Positions 16,766 to 24,030 of a DNA stretch of 64,000 nucleotides are shown in pieces; within the stretch, counting starts at the first letter, position 1, and each line of letters begins with the position of its first letter. The notes below the pieces were generated by a model. It had not been told where the DNA came from and made no database searches. It saw only the letters and a list, made by a program, of their open reading frames with translations. Origin of the DNA: Marinicella gelatinilytica (GTDB lineage Bacteria; Pseudomonadota; Gammaproteobacteria; Xanthomonadales; Marinicellaceae); assembly GCF_026410405.1 (NCBI RefSeq), contig NZ_JAPMLN010000007.1, positions 1-64,000 on the forward strand, read 5' to 3'. Both the position numbers and the translations under genes were made by a program.

Positions 16766-17004
16766 TTAACCCGAATATTTCATACAATCGGTACAAAACA
16801 GGCATATTTTTTTATGTGTCATGCAGTTATGAGAATAGCAATAAATATCAGATTGTACCTGAATGGCTTTATGAAAAAAATGGCTTCATATCTCGCATAA
16901 AATCGCCTACAACATATGAGTGACTATGCTTGATGCGATATTTATACGATCTATTTTGCCATTTTATCCCTAAATTCCATTCTTGCATGAAATATTCGGG
17001 TTAA
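16766..17004. repeat. 239-bp MITE-like element with perfect 18-bp terminal inverted repeats
   Basis: TTAACCCGAATATTTCAT (16766-16783) is the exact reverse complement of ATGAAATATTCGGGTTAA (16987-17004). If the terminal TTAA is read as a duplicated target site, the element has 14-bp inverted repeats flanked by TTAA. No coding frame lies inside, as expected for a non-autonomous element. Its right end overlaps the stop codon of the DCC-family gene, and its left end is 2 bp from the start of the DoxX-like gene. Confidence 0.7.
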
Positions 17005-17429
17005 AGAAACCGACTGTTGTGATCAGCCGTTGGCAACAAACATTCGCTGTACTTGCCAAATAAGCGATAGCGATTCAAGGCAATTCGGTCGTAAAACCAA
17101 TCACGAATAAAGCGCGGAACGATATAACACACCTGTAGCAATTTAATTGGATAAGGCAGTTTTTGTATCACTTTTAAAAAAGCGGTACTTTTTTCGTAAG
17201 CCTGATGGTTTTCAATATATAACATGGTATCAAAATGATCTGCCGGCAAACCAAAGTGCTGAAGAATCGCCTGACCCTGGACTGACTGAACCGTGGCTAA
17301 CTTAAAAATATGCTTGCGGTCATGTTTGATAATAAATCGACTCCAACCATGACACAGTTTACACACCCCATCAAACAGAATGACGTGTTCTTTTTCACTG
17401 ATATAAGGCACGGTTGTTGTCGATTTCAT
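17001..17429 (-). CDS. DCC-family (DUF393, YuxK-like) thiol-disulfide oxidoreductase-like protein
   Basis: The 142-residue product has the defining LFDGVCKLCHGW motif (DxxCxLC) near its N-terminus, then KLATVQSVQGQAIL and the C-terminal YDRIALNRYRLFG with a final cysteine in ECLLP. DCC-family proteins are predicted thioredoxin-like oxidoreductases; no substrate is established. The TAA stop is formed by the TTAA at the border of the inverted-repeat element, so the C-terminus may or may not be original. The gene probably belonged with the DoxX-like gene downstream. Confidence 0.85.
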   Translation of the reverse strand: MKSTTTVPYISEKEHVILFDGVCKLCHGWSRFIIKHDRKHIFKLATVQSVQGQAILQHFGLPADHFDTMLYIENHQAYEKSTAFLKVIQKLPYPIKLLQVCYIVPRFIRDWFYDRIALNRYRLFGKYSECLLPTADHNSRFL

Positions 17430-17440
17430 TTTGATATAAC

Positions 17441-17599
17441 TTGACTGATAACTAATGCAAAACCCTCTGTTATTACATCATATCCCCAAACTGCCAACAA
17501 GCTGAGATTAAATTTTAAGGTACTTTCAGAAATTTAGTGTGGTAAATTCAACGCTAATACCACTTCTTAAATTGAATTTATCGATGCGTTATCAGTCAA
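17441..17599. repeat. Candidate 159-bp element with 12-bp perfect inverted repeats
   Basis: TTGACTGATAAC (17441-17452) is the exact reverse complement of GTTATCAGTCAA (17588-17599). Between them lies another imperfect hairpin (about 17535-17575, arms containing GTGGTA and TACCAC). No coding frame is present. It could be a second type of small mobile or repetitive element, or a pair of regulatory sites. Confidence 0.4.
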
Positions 17600-17621
17600 T
17601 TGAATGACATCATTTCAAACG

Positions 17622-17655
17622 CGATAAAAGCAGAGAGCCGGTGGGTTCTCTGCTT
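17622..17655 (-). terminator. Terminator of the nitroreductase gene
   Basis: On the minus strand AAGCAGAGAACC pairs with GGCTCTCTGCTT (one mismatch, short loop) and is followed by a TTTTAT run. It lies just after the nitroreductase stop codon. Confidence 0.75.
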
Positions 17656-17664
17656 ATGCTGTAT

Positions 17665-18279
17665 TTAACCATGCACTTTTAAGCGTTTTTCAATCGGTTC
17701 GAATGATTTATCGCCGGCGGGTTGCTCGATGCCGCCGAAGACCATTTGCGCAATCAGATGCCAGTCTTTATCGACGTTCCAGGTTTTTGCCACCTGGTCA
17801 TCGATGACCGGGTTATAGTGCTGCAAGTTGGCGCCAATATTCAAGGCGGCTAACTTCGTCCAGATGACATATTGGTGCATGCCGCTGGTGTGGTGTGACC
17901 AGTCGGGGAATTTATCGGCATACAGGGCAAAGTTTTCTTGTAAGCCTTTCACCACGCTGTGGTCTTCAAAGAATAGAATGCTGCCGGCACCGGCTTTAAA
18001 ACCCTCAATTTTTTGTTGAGTGGGTTTGAATTTCTCATCATCATTGACGATACCGCGCAAGGTGTCTTCGGTGATTTGCCACAGTTTTTCATGGTCATCA
18101 CCAAACAAAACGATGATACGCGTTGATTGTGAATTAAAAGCAGATGGTGTGTGTAACAGCGTATGTTCAACCAGGTTAACAATTTCTTCCTTAGCCACAG
18201 GTAACTGCTTGCTTAAGGCATAAATTGATCGCCGGGTTTCGGCCAGTTGTTGTAAGTGTTGTAATTTTGACAATGTCAT
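17665..18279 (-). CDS. Nitroreductase-family oxidoreductase
   Basis: The 204-residue product matches the branch of FMN-dependent nitroreductases containing fungal Frm2/Hbn1 and bacterial YdfN-like proteins: RRSIYALSKQLPV at the N-terminus, TPSAFNSQSTRIIVLFG for FMN contacts, and HTSGMHQYVIWTKLAALNIG near the dimer interface. These enzymes reduce nitro and quinone compounds. GGAG of the ribosome site is only about 1 nt from ATG 18279 but 7 nt from an in-frame TTG two codons later (18273), which may be the real start. It lies downstream of two pirins and a DoxX gene on the same strand, separated from them by a 300-bp repeat-bearing gap. Confidence 0.88.
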   Translation of the reverse strand: MTLSKLQHLQQLAETRRSIYALSKQLPVAKEEIVNLVEHTLLHTPSAFNSQSTRIIVLFGDDHEKLWQITEDTLRGIVNDDEKFKPTQQKIEGFKAGAGSILFFEDHSVVKGLQENFALYADKFPDWSHHTSGMHQYVIWTKLAALNIGANLQHYNPVIDDQVAKTWNVDKDWHLIAQMVFGGIEQPAGDKSFEPIEKRLKVHG

Positions 18280-18585
18280 TCTCCTAAATAGTAATGTCTG
18301 TTAATTAAAATATCTGTGGTGCATTGGAATGATAAATAATTCTTAAGGTTGTTTTCACATAATCCAAATAAGCCATGTCATTCCGACTAAGCGTAGCGCA
18401 TGGAGGAATCTCCCCAATTTTATCGCAAATCTCCATCATCAGGAGATATCTCCACTCACGGCCTACGGCATTCCAATTAAGCTTCTTGTGCTTCACACAA
18501 ACTGCTTAATTTACATTGCCTGGCCTTCGCTCGGTCGATATGACAATACTTGTTGGGTTCTGTCCTAAATGCACCACGGGTGCTG
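18280..18585. other. Gene-free interval carrying a dispersed-type repeat
   Basis: About 300 bp between the nitroreductase and the pirin gene hold no convincing gene. Most of it is the element annotated at 18376-18545; a short open frame on the minus strand here lies within the repeat and is not credible as a gene. Confidence 0.6.
18376..18545. repeat. 170-bp interspersed-repeat-like element
   Basis: The ends TGTCATTCCGAC (18376-18387) and GTCGATATGACA (18534-18545) are inverted repeats matching at 10 of 12 positions. Inside are AAGCGTAGCG, GGAGGAATCTCC and GGAGATATCTCC. Strings of the type 'TGTCATTCCGAC...aGGAATCTcc' are a familiar form of multicopy intergenic repeat in several bacterial genomes. 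Only this copy is in the window. Confidence 0.6.
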
Positions 18586-19527
18586 CTATTCTTTAAATCC
18601 TTGTGGTAGCGGTGGTGCGCTCAGTCTTTTCAGGTCAGAATCAACATCGCCAAAGCGCGCATGTCCCGCATTCCAGTCACTGATGGATTGTTCGATATCG
18701 GCCTTATTATCGTCAACGAAATTCCACCACAGCAGCACTTTTTGCTTCAGTGGCTCGCCGCCAATAAACATTAATCGGGTGCCTTTTTCAGCGCTGATTG
18801 TGATGCCTTCTGGATCGCTGATATCGCTTTCATCAAAACGCAGTAATTCGTTTTGATTCAATTGTTGTCCGTCATATTTAAAAGCACCTTCCACCACCAA
18901 AAGGCCATATTCAAAGCCGGACTCAAGGTTTAATGTGAGCTTGTCGTCTTGTAAAAAATGGACATCAATACCCACCAGCTTTGAATACTGTAGCGTCGGT
19001 GCGGTATGGCTTTCACCGGCTGCAGTCGTATAGCTGCCTGTGGTTAAGTACAGTTCAACATTTTTTTCTGTCCAATTGGGCACTTTAGGGTAATGATGAA
19101 AGCTGCGTTCGATCTTTTGGTCCTTAGGCAGCGCAATCCAGAGCTGCACCAAATTGATATTACGTTCAGCATCGGCAGAACCGCCGGTATCGGCAAACAC
19201 ACTTTGTTCAGTGTGACTGATGCCTTGTTCTAATCCGGTGCCGGCGGTCATTAAGTTAACCTGGTTTTTGGTGATCACTTGTTCGTTACCCAAACTGTCT
19301 TTGTGCAACACTTCACCGGATATCATCCAGGAGAAGGTTTGCAAGTTAGTGTGCGGGTGTCTGCCCACCTGCATGCCCGGGTCTTGATCATCAAAATTAG
19401 CCGGGCCGGCATGGTCTAAAAAGCACCAGGCGCCAATCGGTTGTTTACCTAAATTGGGTAATAACCGGGCGATGGGAATACCGCCGACATCAGCCATTCG
19501 TGGCTTTAGGGTTTTAATTGTCATCAT
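18586..19527 (-). CDS. Pirin-family protein
   Basis: The 313-residue product is a bicupin of the pirin family with the N-terminal metal-site motif GRHPHTNLQTFSWMISGEV and a following HKDS, plus a C-terminal cupin ending in a PLKQKVLLWWNFVDD segment typical of the longer pirins. Pirins bind iron or another divalent metal; some have quercetinase activity and others act as redox-sensing regulators. It is the third gene of a minus-strand cluster: DoxX, YhhW-like pirin, this pirin and then the nitroreductase. ATG 19527 has an AGAGG ribosome site. Confidence 0.92.
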   Translation of the reverse strand: MMTIKTLKPRMADVGGIPIARLLPNLGKQPIGAWCFLDHAGPANFDDQDPGMQVGRHPHTNLQTFSWMISGEVLHKDSLGNEQVITKNQVNLMTAGTGLEQGISHTEQSVFADTGGSADAERNINLVQLWIALPKDQKIERSFHHYPKVPNWTEKNVELYLTTGSYTTAAGESHTAPTLQYSKLVGIDVHFLQDDKLTLNLESGFEYGLLVVEGAFKYDGQQLNQNELLRFDESDISDPEGITISAEKGTRLMFIGGEPLKQKVLLWWNFVDDNKADIEQSISDWNAGHARFGDVDSDLKRLSAPPLPQGFKE

Positions 19528-19588
19528 TAACCTCTCTTAAATTTAAAATTGCTTAATTGTAGCTACTTGGTTCTGGCTCAACCTTTGC

Positions 19589-20302
19589 TTACAAATGCAT
19601 GGGCACTTCCATCAGTAACACACGGGCATCTTTAGCCACGTTCATGGTGATTTCTTCGGTGTCTTGAATACCTAAACCATCACGGGTATTCAGGGTTTGG
19701 CCATTAATATCGACCTGGCCTTTGATAACAAACACATAAACGCCGTTATTCGCATCATTTAGCTGATAGGTTTTGCTGACGCCTTGATCAAAATCACCCA
19801 AACTAAACCAGGCGTTTTGATGAATCCATACACCGGCATCATCCGGATTGGGTGACAGCACCTGATTAAATTCATTGGGCTGCATCATATCAGCCAGACG
19901 TAATTGTTGGTAGCGCGGTTTAACGCTCATTTTATTGGGGATCAACCAGATTTGTAAAAATTTCACCGCTTCTTTGGCATCGCCATTCATCTCACTGTGG
20001 GTAATACCGGTGCCGGCTGACATCACCTGGATTTCACCGGCTTCGATAATGCCCTGGTTGCCCATATCATCACCATGACGGAGCTTTCCGGATAATGGGA
20101 TACTGATAATTTCCATATCACGGTGTGGGTGCTTGCCAAAGCCCTGACCACCGATGACAAAATCATCGTTGATGACGCGCAGGGCACCAAAGCCCATGCG
20201 CTCAGGGTTGTAATAATTGGCAAAGCTAAATGTGTGTTTACTCTTCAGCCAACCGTGATCGGCATGACCACGGGAATCGGCTGCATGATAAATGGTTTTC
20301 AT
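19589..20302 (-). CDS. yhhW: Pirin-family protein, YhhW-like (quercetin 2,3-dioxygenase type)
   Basis: The 237-residue product is collinear with E. coli YhhW: ADSRGHADHGWLKSKHTFSF at the N-terminus, then GFGKHPHRDMEIIS and MSAGTGITHSEMN, which hold the metal-binding His/Glu residues of the N-terminal cupin. YhhW has quercetinase activity in vitro; its physiological substrate is unknown. AGGAG lies 5 nt upstream of ATG 20302. It sits between the DoxX gene and the second pirin on the same strand, so three consecutive genes face the divergent LysR regulator. Confidence 0.93.
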   Translation of the reverse strand: MKTIYHAADSRGHADHGWLKSKHTFSFANYYNPERMGFGALRVINDDFVIGGQGFGKHPHRDMEIISIPLSGKLRHGDDMGNQGIIEAGEIQVMSAGTGITHSEMNGDAKEAVKFLQIWLIPNKMSVKPRYQQLRLADMMQPNEFNQVLSPNPDDAGVWIHQNAWFSLGDFDQGVSKTYQLNDANNGVYVFVIKGQVDINGQTLNTRDGLGIQDTEEITMNVAKDARVLLMEVPMHL

Positions 20303-20316
20303 AGGAACTCCTGTTA

Positions 20317-20712
20317 TTATTGACTGATTTTAGTCTGACGGTTATCCAGTGAGTAAGCACCGGCACCGTGCGCCACAATCAGCAAAAATCCACCGGCGAT
20401 GGCGATGTTTTTCATAAACATGTTCAGTTGTGTTTGATCGCCAAAATCAGCATGAAATAAAATCGCCGAAACGACGCTGAAACCGGCCATTAAAAAAGCC
20501 ACAAAACGTGCTTTAAAGCCAACCACGATGGCGATCCCGCCAAGCACTTCAAGGATAATAACCAGTGGCAACATAACCCCGGGCACGCCCATGGCGTCCA
20601 TATATCCCTGGGTTCCTGCATAATTGGTTATTTTACCCAATCCCGACATAATAAAAATTGCAGCTAAAAAGATGCGGCCAATTGGTGCACTCAAATCTTG
20701 TAATTTGTTCAT
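20317..20712 (-). CDS. DoxX-family membrane protein
   Basis: From ATG 20712 the product is 131 residues with four hydrophobic helices, RIFLAAIFIMSGLGKITNY near the N-terminus and GFKARFVAFLMAGFSVVSA in the middle, characteristic of DoxX. This start has a strong GGAGGA ribosome site about 8 nt upstream; frames extending further 5' lack one. DoxX proteins act at the membrane with redox partners in some bacteria. Position first in a DoxX-pirin-pirin cluster opposite a LysR gene is a common arrangement in Proteobacteria. Confidence 0.9.
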   Translation of the reverse strand: MNKLQDLSAPIGRIFLAAIFIMSGLGKITNYAGTQGYMDAMGVPGVMLPLVIILEVLGGIAIVVGFKARFVAFLMAGFSVVSAILFHADFGDQTQLNMFMKNIAIAGGFLLIVAHGAGAYSLDNRQTKISQ

Positions 20713-20743
20713 GGTTTCCTCCAAATAGTTAATTGATGACGCC

Positions 20744-20772
20744 ATTATAGTTGTTGACCGGAGAAGGATAAA
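20744..20772 (-). promoter_or_regulatory. Candidate promoter of the DoxX-pirin cluster
   Basis: On the minus strand TATAAT occupies 20749-20744, with TTTATC 17 bp upstream as a weak -35. The poor -35 would fit a promoter needing an activator such as the divergently encoded LysR protein. Confidence 0.45.
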
Positions 20773-20829
20773 CGGCAATAATTACAAAATACAGTTCTTT
20801 TATTCGGAACAATCACTGGAGTTAATAAC

Positions 20830-21738
20830 ATGGGACAATTAGAAGATATGGCGATGTTTGTGCGCATTGTGGATGCCGGCAGTATCACCAAAGCAGCGGA
20901 ACAACTCAATACCGCCAAATCAGCAGTCAGTCGGCGTCTAAAAGAGTTAGAAACCCGCCTGGGCAGTCAGTTAATCAGCCGCACCACGCGCCAATCCAAT
21001 CTCACCGAAGCAGGCGAGCTGTATTATCAACGTGCCAACAGTATTATCAATAAAGTGGATGCCTTAAATGAGCACATTAGTGGCTCACCGACCCACATTG
21101 GCGGAACACTCAAAATGACCGCGCCTTTGTCCTTTGGTTTATTGCATTTAAGTGAAGCGATTCATGAGTTTGCCGGCGAACACCCTGATTTGAATTTTGA
21201 GCTGGATTTTTCAGATCGGCATGTTGATCTGGTTGAGGAAGGCTATGAGCTGGCCATTCGAATCCGCGAATTACAGGATTCCAGTTACCAAGCCAGGCGA
21301 TTGGCGCTGATTCGTTTTGTGTTGTGCGCCAGCCCTGCGTATTTAAGCCAAAAGGGCACACCTGAGAAACCGGAGGATTTAAAGGATCATGCATTTTTGC
21401 AATATGGCCTTAATAAAGAAAGTCAGCTTCATTTAACGGATGCACAAGGGCAAAAGCACAAAATCGCAATCAACGCGAAAATAAAAGCCACCAATGGTGA
21501 TTTTTTGGTCAACATGGCAGCAAAAGACCATGGGTTGGTTTATATTCCAACCTTTATCGCCCACCAAAAGTTAGCCAGTGGCGAATTGCAGTGTGTGCTT
21601 CAGGATTATCAATTACCCACCTTAAATGCCTATGCCATCTATCCAAAAAATCGTTTTTTATCGCAACGCTGTCGGCATTTAATTGATTTTCTGGCGAAAC
21701 GTTTTGGTGATGAGCCTTACTGGGACCAAGCTTTATAG
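20830..21738 (+). CDS. LysR-family transcriptional regulator
   Basis: The 302-residue product has the LysR winged helix at the N-terminus (FVRIVDAGSITKAAEQLNTA then SAVSRRLKELETRLG) and a periplasmic-binding-like effector domain. It resembles the large group of LysR proteins that control divergent redox or catabolic genes in Proteobacteria. Its gene faces the DoxX-pirin-pirin genes across 117 bp, so it very probably regulates them and itself. The inducer is unknown; quinones or oxidants would fit the neighbours. GGAG lies 8 nt before ATG 20830. Confidence 0.93.
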   Translation: MGQLEDMAMFVRIVDAGSITKAAEQLNTAKSAVSRRLKELETRLGSQLISRTTRQSNLTEAGELYYQRANSIINKVDALNEHISGSPTHIGGTLKMTAPLSFGLLHLSEAIHEFAGEHPDLNFELDFSDRHVDLVEEGYELAIRIRELQDSSYQARRLALIRFVLCASPAYLSQKGTPEKPEDLKDHAFLQYGLNKESQLHLTDAQGQKHKIAINAKIKATNGDFLVNMAAKDHGLVYIPTFIAHQKLASGELQCVLQDYQLPTLNAYAIYPKNRFLSQRCRHLIDFLAKRFGDEPYWDQAL

Positions 21739-21834
21739 CTTAGAAAATTTAATCAAAAGATGACATCAAGATATGCTATATTATTCAAATCTTAAAGGCT
21801 CTCATCATAAATAATATATCTCTGGAGACAATGA

Positions 21835-22365
21835 ATGGCATTAAAAGACAGCACTGAAGGTTACGGAATAGTGAGTAAGGTATTGCATTGGGGGATGGCC
21901 CTTTTAATACTGTGGCAATTTTTAAGCGCGGCATCCCGTTATTTTTTTGAAGACACGGCCATTGAAGCCTTTTTTTGGCCAACCCACAAGACCTTAGGTG
22001 TGATACTGCTGGTACTCATGTTCCTCCGTTTGGTGTGGGCATTAATTAACCGATCCAACCGACCGCCTTCGGTCAGTCTATTATCTAAAACAGGGCATTG
22101 GGTCATGTACCTTTTGGTGATTGTTATTCCGATTCTGGCCTTGTTAAGACAATACGGATCCGGGCGTACCTTTGATGTCTTGGGTTTGCCAATATTTGAA
22201 GGATTTGAAGGTGAGAAAATTCAGTGGATGCTCGATTTAGGCAGTGATTTCCATGGTGAACTTGGTTGGATATTGTTGGCATTAATCGCAGGACACACCA
22301 TCATGACCTATGTACACCAGAAAGCCACACCGAAAAAAGATGTGCTCGCACGGATGTGGAAATAA
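21835..22365 (+). CDS. Cytochrome b561
   Basis: The 176-residue product has four membrane helices and the b561 pattern: YGIVSKVLHWGMALLI with the first heme histidine, WPTHKTLGVILL, a third helix with LLSKTGHWVMYLLV and a last one with FHGELGWILLALIAGHT. Four histidines are positioned to bind two b-type hemes. The family oxidises quinol or reduces superoxide-linked acceptors at the inner membrane, as in E. coli CybB. It stands between the LysR regulator and a patatin gene; SD TCTGGAG lies 7 nt upstream of ATG 21835. Confidence 0.93.
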   Translation: MALKDSTEGYGIVSKVLHWGMALLILWQFLSAASRYFFEDTAIEAFFWPTHKTLGVILLVLMFLRLVWALINRSNRPPSVSLLSKTGHWVMYLLVIVIPILALLRQYGSGRTFDVLGLPIFEGFEGEKIQWMLDLGSDFHGELGWILLALIAGHTIMTYVHQKATPKKDVLARMWK

Positions 22366-22408
22366 TGGCTATAGCAAAATATAAATTGTTAACGCAAAGG
22401 AGATCACA

Positions 22409-23203
22409 ATGCCCTTAAAAGCACCCGTAGGTTTGGTTTTATCCGGTGGCGGCTACTTAGGAGTGGCCCATATCGGTGCCATCAAGGCCTTAGAAGAAAT
22501 GGACATTCACCCAACCACTGTCTCCGGTACCAGCGCCGGTGCGTTGGTGGCCTCTTTATACGCGGCAGGCTACTCCTGGCAGGAAATGCTGGATTTTTTT
22601 GATAATTTGGATTTGTTTTCCTTTTCATTTAATAAATTCACTTTACTTAAACCGGGTCTAATTGATACCGATAAATTCCATGATGAGTTTAAAAAATATT
22701 TTCCGGAGGATAACTTTTCGGCCCTGAAAAAAAGGTTGTTCATCGTTGCCACCAACATGATTACCGGTCAGGCACGGATTTTTTATGAAGGGCCGTTGAT
22801 TAAACCCTTACTGGCCTCCGGGGCCTTCCCGGGCATTATGACACCGGTTGAAATCGATGGTGTTCTCTACAGCGACGGTGGTATTACCAATAACTTCCCC
22901 ACCGAACCATTATCCATTTATTGTGAACAGTCTGTCGGTGTTTTTGTAAGTCCTTTGGAATCGGCCGATTACGACAGCTTAAAATCAACCATGGCGGTCA
23001 CGCAACGTGCTTTCACAATTTTAAGAGCCCAAGCATCCATCAGAAAATTCTCAGATTGTGATGTCATTATCGCGCCCACAGCCCTACGCAAGTATAGCTT
23101 TCTGAAAAAAGACTCGTCTCAGGAAATTTTTGATTTAGGCTATCAAGAAACGCTTAAAAAACTCAAAAATCTGGATAAAGACAAAAACCCCAAAGCTGTC
23201 TGA
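22409..23203 (+). CDS. Patatin-like phospholipase
   Basis: The 264-residue product has an oxyanion glycine-rich loop GLVLSGGGYLGVAHIG near the N-terminus, the nucleophile elbow GTSAG, and the catalytic aspartate in DGGITNNFP, so the Ser-Asp dyad is intact. Bacterial patatins of this size (RssA-like) hydrolyse acyl esters and act in the cytoplasm or at membranes. AAGGAG lies 6 nt before ATG 22409, a strong ribosome site. It follows cytochrome b561 by 43 nt. A second, longer patatin is encoded at 35140. Confidence 0.92.
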   Translation: MPLKAPVGLVLSGGGYLGVAHIGAIKALEEMDIHPTTVSGTSAGALVASLYAAGYSWQEMLDFFDNLDLFSFSFNKFTLLKPGLIDTDKFHDEFKKYFPEDNFSALKKRLFIVATNMITGQARIFYEGPLIKPLLASGAFPGIMTPVEIDGVLYSDGGITNNFPTEPLSIYCEQSVGVFVSPLESADYDSLKSTMAVTQRAFTILRAQASIRKFSDCDVIIAPTALRKYSFLKKDSSQEIFDLGYQETLKKLKNLDKDKNPKAV

Positions 23204-23318
23204 ATAATCATTGAGTGTCCCCACAAGTTATTGTTTTAGCATTCTTTTAACATTCGCTTTACGCTTTATTTATCTGTTTATCGTTACAATAAAGATGTTT
23301 TAAACAATGGAGAAAATA

Positions 23319-23525
23319 ATGATGAATTGGGATATTATTGAAGGTAAATGGAATCAGTTTAAAGGTGAGGCTCAATCACAATGGGGCAAACTCACCGATG
23401 ACGATTTAGATGTGATTGCCGGAAAACAACAAAAATTAGTTGGCCGTTTACAGGAACGTTACGGTTATAATAAAGACAGAGCAGAGAAAGCCGTTGAAGA
23501 GTGGCAATCAAAAGTTAACAATTAG
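23319..23525 (+). CDS. CsbD-family stress protein (YjbJ-like)
   Basis: The product is 68 residues and matches CsbD/YjbJ: WDIIEGKWNQFKGEAQSQWG, KLTDDDLDVIAGK and LQERYGYNKDRAEKAVEEW. Proteins of this family are small, hydrophilic, highly abundant in stressed or stationary cells and of unknown action. Two adjacent ATG codons (23319 and 23322) have GGAG 6 or 9 nt upstream; an ATG at 23307 contains that GGAG within its coding sequence and is less likely. It is monocistronic and ends at hairpins. Confidence 0.92.
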   Translation: MMNWDIIEGKWNQFKGEAQSQWGKLTDDDLDVIAGKQQKLVGRLQERYGYNKDRAEKAVEEWQSKVNN

Positions 23526-23535
23526 CAGTAAGTAG

Positions 23536-23564
23536 CGAAACATGGGTTTAATGTTCATGTTTCG
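23536..23564. other. Perfect 9-bp hairpin downstream of the csbD-like gene
   Basis: CGAAACATG (23536-23544) pairs with CATGTTTCG (23556-23564) around an 11-nt loop. No T-run follows, so it may protect the 3' end of the short mRNA rather than terminate transcription. Confidence 0.5.
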
Positions 23565-23570
23565 ACTTAA

Positions 23571-23637
23571 CCCCCGTTCGATTTATGCATTAATAATGCA
23601 ATTCACTCCCTACTGAAATCGGATGGGGTTTTTTTAA
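23571..23637 (+). terminator. Terminator-like structure before the DUF4398 gene
   Basis: AACCCCCGTTCGATTT and AAATCGGATGGGGTT form long imperfect arms followed by seven or more T. It should end the csbD-like transcript, 50-110 nt after its stop. Confidence 0.65.
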
Positions 23638-23658
23638 TCATTCTCAAAGAGAGGAATT

Positions 23659-24030
23659 ATGAAAACAAAAATATACACAATCAGTATTTTATTGTTGTTA
23701 TTGGCAACACCCGTTATGGCGGATAGAAATTCAGCCAATAAAGCCATCAGTCAGGCTGAAGTGCTTATTGAATCTGCACAGCGTTCAGATGGAATGGCAC
23801 ATGCGGCCTATCTGATGAAGTCTGCCCGCGATAATTTGAATCAAGCCAAAGTTGATTTGGATAAGCGTAATTGGACTAAAACTGAAATTGCAGCTAAAAA
23901 ATCACAACGTGACGCTGAAGTGGCGGCAGCTAAAGCGGACGCCATGAAAGCAGAGAAAGCGTACACAGATTTGCGTAAATCCGTGGATTTGTTACGAAAC
24001 GAACTACAACGTAAACGGAGCGGACAATGA
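23659..24030 (+). CDS. Exported DUF4398-type protein
   Basis: The 123-residue product has a signal peptide (residues 1-21, cleavage after VMA) and a helical, coiled-coil-like mature part rich in Ala, Lys and Asp (KAISQAEVLIESAQ, ARDNLNQAKVDLDKRN). This resembles the DUF4398 periplasmic domain that is often found with OmpA-family proteins. It overlaps the OmpA-type gene by 4 nt (ATGA), so the two are cotranslated. SD AGAGAGG lies 7 nt upstream. Confidence 0.8.
   Translation: MKTKIYTISILLLLLATPVMADRNSANKAISQAEVLIESAQRSDGMAHAAYLMKSARDNLNQAKVDLDKRNWTKTEIAAKKSQRDAEVAAAKADAMKAEKAYTDLRKSVDLLRNELQRKRSGQ

Noticed and set aside
18305-18496. Open frame of 63 codons on the minus strand
   Set aside because: It lies inside the interspersed repeat and has no family resemblance.
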